Made by a program: the position numbers and the translations under genes | In this document: positions 6,926-11,926 of the stretch, in pieces | Layout of the letters: every line of letters begins with the position of its first letter | Numbering within the stretch: the first letter of the stretch is position 1 | NCBI GenBank assembly: GCA_022013635.1 | Contig: JAKLPX010000113.1 | Location: 1-11,926, forward strand | DNA length: 11,926 nucleotides | DNA from: Candidatus Delongbacteria bacterium | GTDB taxonomy: Bacteria; UBA4055 | Reading direction: 5' to 3' | The notes under the pieces: model-generated | Databases searched by the model: none | What the model was told of the DNA's origin: nothing | What the model saw: the letters and a program-made list of their open reading frames with translations, nothing else

Positions 6926-7534
6926 TTATTTTGTTTTCATTTCTATAAATGTTTCAACTAAAGCAACACTTGTTTCTTCCATATCCAATTGTCTTTTATC
7001 AATGATGGTTTGGAAAACATTTTGGAAAGTCTGAATTAAAATAGCTACGATCAAACCGAAAGCGGTAGTTAAAAGAGCTTGAGAAATACCGCCTGCAACA
7101 ATAGAAGGAGAAATATCGTTGGCTGCGGCGATGGCATCCATTGCCAGAATCATACCCCAAACGGTTCCCAAGAATCCGATCATAGGAGCTAGAGCCACAA
7201 CAGTTGACAACCAAACCATACCGCCCCACAAGTAAGTAAGCTGAATTCCGCCTTCATTAACAAGCGCTTTTTCTACATTGTCAATTCCGTACTTCAGATT
7301 TTTAAGTCCTGAAGCAACTAATTCTTCGACAGGTTTTCCGCCCTGAACCAGTTTCAGCGCTCCGTCAACTCCATGAGTTGCAATAGCTTTTTTTACATCC
7401 ACCATCAATTTTCCGGCGTTTTTACCTGTTCCTAAAAGCGCAAAAAGTTTGTAAAAGCTGATAATGATTCCTATTATAAACAGAATCAGGATAGGCCACA
7501 TAAAGGGTCCGCCTTTTACAAAATATTCAGTCAT
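6926..7534 (-). CDS. exbB: ExbB/TolQ/MotA-family proton channel protein
   Basis: This 202-residue inner-membrane protein has three predicted helices: about 13-32 (WPILILFIIGIIISFYKLFAL), about 107-131 and about 149-172. The segment WLSTVVALAPMIGFLGTVWGMILAM carries the family signature APxxGxLGTVxGM. The third helix includes SQALLTTAFGLIVAILIQTF, the usual conserved block of the pore wall. The cytoplasmic loop contains EELVASGLKNLKYGIDNVEKALVNEGG. It should form the pentameric channel around an ExbD dimer, using proton flow to drive TonB. It is the first gene of the operon, with GGAGG at 7540-7544 five bases before its ATG and a promoter further upstream. Confidence 0.94.
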   Translation of the reverse strand: MTEYFVKGGPFMWPILILFIIGIIISFYKLFALLGTGKNAGKLMVDVKKAIATHGVDGALKLVQGGKPVEELVASGLKNLKYGIDNVEKALVNEGGIQLTYLWGGMVWLSTVVALAPMIGFLGTVWGMILAMDAIAAANDISPSIVAGGISQALLTTAFGLIVAILIQTFQNVFQTIIDKRQLDMEETSVALVETFIEMKTK

Positions 7535-7539
7535 TTTTT

Positions 7540-7544
7540 CCTCC
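7540..7544 (-). promoter_or_regulatory. Ribosome binding site of exbB
   Basis: A perfect GGAGG on the minus strand lies five bases before the ATG at 7534. It confirms the start of the ExbBD-TonB operon's first gene. Confidence 0.7.
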
Positions 7545-7620
7545 GATTTTTTATCATTTTTTACTTTATTTTTTTTCTTCTGCTTCGCTCTCCCGGCGTT
7601 AGCCTTATTTAGAGGCTCTT

Positions 7621-7649
7621 AAGTTACTTTGTTTTTAATAAATTGTCAA
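7621..7649 (-). promoter_or_regulatory. Promoter of the ExbBD-TonB operon
   Basis: On the minus strand a perfect -35 box TTGACA (7649-7644) is followed by a 17-base spacer and TAACTT (7626-7621) as the -10 box. Transcription would start near 7614, leaving a leader of about 80 bases before the exbB ATG. The perfect -35 box and ideal spacing are good evidence for a housekeeping sigma promoter; the -10 box is only a partial match. Confidence 0.6.
7632..7645 (+). repeat. 14-base direct repeat, copy 1
   Basis: TTTTTAATAAATTG occurs here and again at 7738-7751 in the same orientation, 106 bases apart within the divergent intergenic region. This copy covers most of the spacer and the edge of the -35 box of the minus-strand exbB promoter. 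It may be an operator, or a chance match in AT-rich DNA. Confidence 0.35.
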
Positions 7650-7679
7650 GAGATTATTTGTTAAATTTTTAAATAAATA

Positions 7680-7707
7680 TTAACCAACTTACTATTGATT
7701 TTATAAG
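7680..7707 (+). promoter_or_regulatory. Weak candidate promoter of aspS-xseB-fmt
   Basis: TTAACC (7680-7685), a 16-base spacer and TATAAG (7702-7707) form the best sigma-70-like pair I can see upstream of aspS. It would give a leader of about 55 bases. Both boxes are imperfect and the sequence is AT-rich, so this is tentative. Confidence 0.3.
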
Positions 7708-7737
7708 GAAACATTCATAAATTTACAGTCTGATTTT

Positions 7738-7751
7738 TTTTTAATAAATTG
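7738..7751 (+). repeat. 14-base direct repeat, copy 2
   Basis: This is the second copy of TTTTTAATAAATTG. It lies immediately upstream of the aspS ribosome binding site (GGAG), so it would be inside the aspS leader transcript if the weak promoter at 7680-7707 is real. Confidence 0.35.
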
Positions 7752-7768
7752 AACGGAGATATTAATAA

Positions 7769-9523
7769 ATGAAAAGAACTGATAACTGCGGAGAACTGAG
7801 AAAAGCTGACGACGGCAATAAAGTCGTATTATCTGGATGGGTACATAAATATAGAAATCTGGGCGGACTTATCTTCCTGGACCTGAGAGACCGTTACGGG
7901 ATAACACAAATTCTATTTGATCCGAACGATTTACCGAAAGCTGCTATTGATATCGCAAATTCATGCAGAAACGAATTTGTCGTTACTGTTTCAGGGACAG
8001 TGCGGATCAAACCTGAGCCTAATAAAAATCTTGCCACCGGCGAAATTGAAGTCGTTGCGGATAATATTATAATAGAAAATGAATCCGTCACTCCGCCGTT
8101 TAATTTCTTGAACGGAAAAAGCGACGCAAAAGAGGAAGTCAGACTTCAATACCGTTATATTGATCTTAGAAGCGATAAAATGACAAATAATCTTTTGATA
8201 AGACACAAAATATGTTTGGCGGCAAGAAATTATCTGTCGGAAAAAGGCTTTATTGAAATTGAAACTCCCACTTTGGCAAAAAGTACTCCTGAAGGCGCCA
8301 GAGATTATTTAGTGCCGTCCAGGATTTATCCGGGTAATTTTTTTGCTTTGCCGCAATCTCCTCAGATCTATAAGCAGCTTCTTATGGTAGCAGGTCAGGA
8401 TAAATATTTTCAGATAGCGAGATGCTACAGGGATGAAGATTCAAGAAAAGACAGACAACCCGAATTTACTCAGATTGATATTGAACAAAGCTTTGTAACA
8501 GAGGAAGATATTTTTAGTCTGACAGAGGGAATGTTTGCCTATATATTTAAACAAGCCGCTGATATTGACATTAAAATACCGTTTGAAAGACTGACTTTCA
8601 AATCCGCGATGGATGATTACGGCGTTGATAAACCTGATTTAAGATTCGGCTTGAAATTAAAAAATATTTCAGTATCTGCGAAAAACAGCGGTTTTTCTGT
8701 TTTTGCGAATGCTGAATGCGTGAAATTTATTGCTGTTGAAGGACTTGAAAATTTAAGCAGGAAACAGATGGGAGAATATGAAGATTACGCAAAACATCTC
8801 GGCGGAAAAGGTCTTGCTTTTACAAAAGTCATCGGAGGCAAACTTGACGGAGGCATCAGCAAATTCCTTAGCGGAGAAGAACAAAAAATCATTATTGATA
8901 AAGCCGAATTGTCAAAAGACGGTATAATTTTCTTTGCGGCAGATTCAGAAGATTTGGCAAATAAAATCTTGGGCGCGTTGAGAAACAGGCTTGGCGGCGA
9001 ATTGAAATTATTCGATATAAATGAGTATAAATTTTGCTGGATTGTTGATTTTCCTATGTTTGAATTCAATCCTGATGAAAACAGATGGCAGACTATGCAT
9101 CACATGTTTACAATGCCAAAGCCGGAATATTTGCAGGATGTTATAAATGAAGTAAATTTGGATAAAATACTTGGGCAGCTGTACGATTTGGTTCTTAACG
9201 GAGTTGAACTTGCGAGCGGAAGCATCAGGATCCATAAAAGCGAATTCCAAAAGAAAATCTTTAAGATATTAGGCATGACAGATGCCGAGATTGAGAATAA
9301 ATTCGGATTTATGCTAAACGCTTTTAAATTCGGCGCGCCTCCTCACGGCGGGATTGCTCCCGGACTTGACAGAATAGTATCAATTATTTGCGGGGAAGAA
9401 TCTATCAGAGAAGTTATTGCCTTCCCTAAATCAAAAAGCCAAAATTGTTTGATGATGAATGCGCCTTCGGAAGTTGATAAATCTCAATTGGAAGAACTTT
9501 TTATTGAAATCAGGAAAAAATAA
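7769..9523 (+). CDS. aspS: Aspartyl-tRNA synthetase, bacterial type with GAD insertion
   Basis: This class II synthetase charges tRNA-Asp with aspartate. The 584-residue length is normal for the bacterial form. The N-terminal OB-fold anticodon-binding domain includes GWVHKYRNLGGLIFLDLRDR (23-42). The flipping loop is STPEGARDYLVPSR (172-185), motif 2 is FQIARCYRDED (214-224) with RQPEFTQIDIE after it, the bacterial GAD insertion occupies about 285-410, and motif 3 is GGIAPGLDRIV (527-537). Leu31 and Lys86 (in PNKNLATGEIEV) match the pattern associated with discriminating enzymes that charge only tRNA-Asp, whereas non-discriminating enzymes often have His at the first position. The ATG follows GGAGA by nine bases. 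It is first in a tight operon with xseB and fmt. Confidence 0.98.
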   Translation: MKRTDNCGELRKADDGNKVVLSGWVHKYRNLGGLIFLDLRDRYGITQILFDPNDLPKAAIDIANSCRNEFVVTVSGTVRIKPEPNKNLATGEIEVVADNIIIENESVTPPFNFLNGKSDAKEEVRLQYRYIDLRSDKMTNNLLIRHKICLAARNYLSEKGFIEIETPTLAKSTPEGARDYLVPSRIYPGNFFALPQSPQIYKQLLMVAGQDKYFQIARCYRDEDSRKDRQPEFTQIDIEQSFVTEEDIFSLTEGMFAYIFKQAADIDIKIPFERLTFKSAMDDYGVDKPDLRFGLKLKNISVSAKNSGFSVFANAECVKFIAVEGLENLSRKQMGEYEDYAKHLGGKGLAFTKVIGGKLDGGISKFLSGEEQKIIIDKAELSKDGIIFFAADSEDLANKILGALRNRLGGELKLFDINEYKFCWIVDFPMFEFNPDENRWQTMHHMFTMPKPEYLQDVINEVNLDKILGQLYDLVLNGVELASGSIRIHKSEFQKKIFKILGMTDAEIENKFGFMLNAFKFGAPPHGGIAPGLDRIVSIICGEESIREVIAFPKSKSQNCLMMNAPSEVDKSQLEELFIEIRKK

Positions 9524-9542
9524 ATTCAGGGGCAGTTGTTTT

Positions 9543-9746
9543 ATGAAAGAAATGAAATATGAAGACGCTGTAAAAAAGCTTACCGAAATTATGGAGAAAT
9601 TGGAATCCGGCGAAATAGCTTTGGATAAGACTTTTGAAATGTATGAGGAAGGAAAAAAGCTTATAGAATTCTGCAGAAAGCAGTTAACCGAAGCGGAAGG
9701 AAAAATAATGAAGGTATCCAAAAACGGCATTGATGAAATAAACTGA
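9543..9746 (+). CDS. xseB: Exonuclease VII small subunit
   Basis: This 67-residue all-helical protein matches the XseB family: KYEDAVKKLTEIMEKLESGEIALDKTFEMYEEGKKLIEFC and then a second helix, RKQLTEAEGKIMKV. Multiple XseB copies bind the large subunit XseA to form the nuclease, which degrades single-stranded DNA into oligonucleotides and acts in repair. I chose the ATG at 9543 because the homology starts there. The in-frame extension back to 9459 lies inside aspS. The gene is 19 bases after aspS and four bases before fmt. xseA, often the neighbour, is not in the window. Confidence 0.95.
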   Translation: MKEMKYEDAVKKLTEIMEKLESGEIALDKTFEMYEEGKKLIEFCRKQLTEAEGKIMKVSKNGIDEIN

Positions 9747-9750
9747 TTTT

Positions 9751-10695
9751 ATGAACGACAGATCAATAATATTTATGGGTTCGCCCGATTTTGCCGTCTG
9801 TTCCTTGGAGGCCTTATATAATAAAGGTATTAATATTAAGGCGGTTGTGACTCAGCCCGATAAGGAGAGAGGACGCGGCAAAAAAATCAGTTATACGGCA
9901 GTTAAGGCAAAAGCTCTTGAACTCGGACTGCCTATTCTTCAGCCGGTCAGCATGAGGAATCCGGACTTTATAGAAAATCTGAAGGAACTGAACGCAGATC
10001 TTTTTGTTGTAGTAGCTTTCAGAGTATTGCCCAGTATGGTACTTTATATCCCGAAATTCGGTTCTATCAACCTGCACGCTTCTTTATTGCCTGATTACAG
10101 GGGAGCGGCTCCAATTAATTATGCAATTTTCAACGGCGAAAAAGAAACCGGATTAACCGTCTTTTTCCTTAATAGTAAGGAGATTGATTCCGGTGATATA
10201 ATCAATCAGGTTAAAATCCCGATAGATACAAGTGATAATTTCGGTTCATTATACGATAAATTATCTAATATCGGCGCCGGAGTCCTGGTTGATACGGTAA
10301 TGAATATTTTCAGCGGGAATTATACATCGTTCAGACAAAACGAAATAAGTTTTAAAAAAGCCCCGAAATTATTTCCGATAAATTTTAAAATTGACTGGGA
10401 CGAATCAGCTGATGTTATTTTCAATAAGATAAGAGGTCTTTCTCCTAAACCCGGTGCATATACTATATTGAACGGGAAGAGGATAAAAATAATTTCGGCA
10501 ACTTACGAACTTGCATCACATAATTTTGAAGCCGGATTGATAAAAGAGGTAAATCAAAAAAGCGGGACAATCAAAGTTACTGCCGAAAACGGTTATATAA
10601 TTATAACTGAATTACAACCTGAAAACAAACCGGTTCTGGACACAAAATCTTTTTTAAACGGACATAAACTGAAGATCGGAGATAAATTCGGTTAA
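9751..10695 (+). CDS. fmt: Methionyl-tRNA formyltransferase
   Basis: This enzyme adds a formyl group from 10-formyltetrahydrofolate to Met-tRNA(fMet), making the initiator tRNA for bacterial translation. The 314-residue length is normal. The N-terminal formyltransferase domain opens IIFMGSPDFAVCSLEAL and has QPDKERGRGKK (35-45), the folate-binding and catalytic block INLHASLLPDYRGAAPIN (106-123) with Asn107 and His109, and Asp146 in EIDSGDII, so the Asn-His-Asp catalytic set is intact. The C-terminal domain begins after about residue 205 and includes KIRGLSPKPGAYTILNGKRIKI. No good ribosome binding site precedes the ATG, and the start is four bases after the xseB stop, so it is probably translated by coupling. 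Its substrate is made by MetRS, whose gene lies elsewhere in this same window. Confidence 0.97.
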   Translation: MNDRSIIFMGSPDFAVCSLEALYNKGINIKAVVTQPDKERGRGKKISYTAVKAKALELGLPILQPVSMRNPDFIENLKELNADLFVVVAFRVLPSMVLYIPKFGSINLHASLLPDYRGAAPINYAIFNGEKETGLTVFFLNSKEIDSGDIINQVKIPIDTSDNFGSLYDKLSNIGAGVLVDTVMNIFSGNYTSFRQNEISFKKAPKLFPINFKIDWDESADVIFNKIRGLSPKPGAYTILNGKRIKIISATYELASHNFEAGLIKEVNQKSGTIKVTAENGYIIITELQPENKPVLDTKSFLNGHKLKIGDKFG

Positions 10696-10698
10696 ACT

Positions 10699-11926
10699 TC
10701 ACTTTATTTCTTTTAATTGCTCTTCCTGAGCCTTTTGATTTTTTTCGACGGCGTCTTTCGCTTTCTGAATATTTTGTTTCTGAGCATCCATATATGACTG
10801 AGCCGCATTCGGTTCCTGTTTTTCAGCCGGCACAGTATTTGTCGGCGGCGCTTCGGTTGTAGGCACAACAGGAGTAATGGTTTCGACTTTTTTCATATCG
10901 TCTTTATCGCCGGCTTTCACAAAGGCAAAATAACCCCACCATGCTCCGGCTAAAACTGCAACTGCAACTACGGCTATTATGATATAGAAAGTCAGTCCTT
11001 TCCCTGAATCGTCGAATGCAATTTCGTTATGTTCGGAAGAACTATCTTCTTCTTCCATATCTTCCGTCATACTGTCCGGAACGATTGGTTTCGCGCCTGC
11101 AGGAGAGCCGAATGAAGGTTTTGCTCCTGACGATCCCGATGCCTGCTTTTTGTTATAATTTCTAAGTTCTTCCTGAAGCTGCTTTCTCTGATTAACCTCG
11201 TTTTCTATTTCATTAATGAAAGAAGAGGTGATAATTTCTTTTGTCTTATTGTCGAATTCTTCAATAAATGAATTGGTAAAGTCCGGCGTTGAATCGCCTC
11301 CGATTGATATTTCGCCGCCTGAAGAAATCTTTGCTTTCTCTTTTTTCACATTGCCCGGCTCGGAATATTTGACCCTTTCCGAAGTAATTCTTGTTTTAAA
11401 GCTCATAACTTCGTTAAGCCAGTCAAGTTTCTGCTCTATAGAATTTGGGTTTTTCAGCACTTTTACGGAATCGTTGCATTTCCTGTTTTCGCATAAGAAC
11501 TGATTTACGGATCCGCAGTTTTTACAATAAACTTCGTTATTCTTGTTAGGCGCACCGAAATTTACCTTGCTTCCGCATACTTTACATTTCTCTACCGAAA
11601 ATACTCCGCAGGTCGGACAGGTTGAAAATGCGAGCATTCTTCCTTTTCTGTAATTATAATAGCTTTTTGATTTTGAATATTGCCATTTGATTCCGTCGGA
11701 AATCAGATAAAAATCGCTGTGCCCGTGTTTTGTTCCGCAGTCGCAGGTTTTAACCTTTACATCGTTGGAGCATCTACAGCTCAGAGCATCGTAATTCAAT
11801 GAGAATTGATTAGTTTGTCCGCATTTATCGCAGACAATTTTTTGCTCCTCTTTTCCGCAGATTCTACAGTCAAAATATGCGGTTTCGTTGTATATATTTT
11901 CGAAATTGATTTTCTTATCCAAAGCA
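10699..11926 (-). CDS. Membrane-anchored protein with four tandem zinc ribbons (5' end uncertain)
   Basis: I do not recognise this protein by name. Its 16 cysteines fall in four quartets: Cys19/22/31/34, 49/51/60/62, 102/105/113/116 and 133/136/144/149. This is the pattern of four zinc ribbons or knuckles, and no other cysteine occurs. Residues about 150-305 are charged and low in complexity, with a coiled-coil-prone part (NEIENEVNQRKQLQEELRNYNKK) and a Ser/Gly/Pro-rich and acidic part. One helix at about 311-336 (FYIIIAVVAVAVLAGAWWGYFAFV) is followed by a Thr/Pro-rich stretch and a charged C-terminal helix. The ribbons are therefore predicted to be cytoplasmic and the tail periplasmic. The only start inside the window is a TTG at 11922, four bases from the edge, so the true start may lie outside; residues are numbered from that TTG. 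It converges on fmt with a three-base gap. Confidence 0.8.
   Translation of the reverse strand, partial: ALDKKINFENIYNETAYFDCRICGKEEQKIVCDKCGQTNQFSLNYDALSCRCSNDVKVKTCDCGTKHGHSDFYLISDGIKWQYSKSKSYYNYRKGRMLAFSTCPTCGVFSVEKCKVCGSKVNFGAPNKNNEVYCKNCGSVNQFLCENRKCNDSVKVLKNPNSIEQKLDWLNEVMSFKTRITSERVKYSEPGNVKKEKAKISSGGEISIGGDSTPDFTNSFIEEFDNKTKEIITSSFINEIENEVNQRKQLQEELRNYNKKQASGSSGAKPSFGSPAGAKPIVPDSMTEDMEEEDSSSEHNEIAFDDSGKGLTFYIIIAVVAVAVLAGAWWGYFAFVKAGDKDDMKKVETITPVVPTTEAPPTNTVPAEKQEPNAAQSYMDAQKQNIQKAKDAVEKNQKAQEEQLKEIK

Noticed and set aside
7535..7768. Known riboswitch, T-box or tRNA in the divergent intergenic region
   Set aside because: No T-box UGGN pattern, conserved riboswitch core or tRNA-like fold was seen. 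aspS appears to have only a short AT-rich leader.
1..11926. CRISPR array, insertion sequence, phage or defence genes
   Set aside because: No regularly spaced repeats, transposase motifs, terminal inverted repeats or defence domains were seen; the gene content is housekeeping plus a TonB system.

Overview
The window is an ordinary-looking bacterial chromosomal segment, AT-rich by eye (roughly 35-40% GC), densely packed with genes, with mostly TAA stops and clear GGAG-type ribosome binding sites. One ExbB/TolQ protein followed by two different ExbD proteins and a short TonB, together with a Bacteroidota-like formyltransferase sequence, suggests a Gram-negative didermal bacterium of, or near, the FCB superphylum. 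The routine use of strong Shine-Dalgarno sequences argues against Bacteroidota in the strict sense, so a less-studied relative or candidate phylum is more likely. This placement is inference.

Layout: positions 1-7534 are all on the minus strand and are read right to left. The first transcription unit is an ExbB-ExbD-ExbD-TonB operon (7534 down to 5366). It has a recognisable promoter at 7621-7649 and ends at a strong hairpin terminator at 5334-5360. Next comes purD (5305-4028), for purine synthesis. A second cluster follows from about 3956: an unrecognised exported, C-terminally anchored protein (3931-3032), an unrecognised small exported protein (3032-2541), an MFS transporter of the UMF1/Atg22-like family (2563-1271), and methionyl-tRNA synthetase metG (1253 to beyond the left edge). 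The first three of these overlap one another, and metG follows after 17 bases.

A 234-base divergent intergenic region (7535-7768) separates the ExbBD-TonB operon from a plus-strand operon, aspS-xseB-fmt (7769-10695). That operon encodes aspartyl-tRNA synthetase, the exonuclease VII small subunit and methionyl-tRNA formyltransferase. fmt converges, with only three bases between, on a minus-strand gene (10699 to the right edge). That gene encodes a membrane-anchored protein with four tandem zinc-ribbon-like motifs.

Functionally the window mixes translation housekeeping (metG, aspS, fmt), nucleotide and DNA metabolism (purD, xseB) and energisation of outer-membrane transport (ExbB/ExbD/TonB). 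No mobile element, phage gene, CRISPR array, tRNA or rRNA is visible. The least explained items are the two exported proteins coupled to the UMF1 transporter and the 16-cysteine zinc-ribbon membrane protein. No convincing new defence or mobile system is present.
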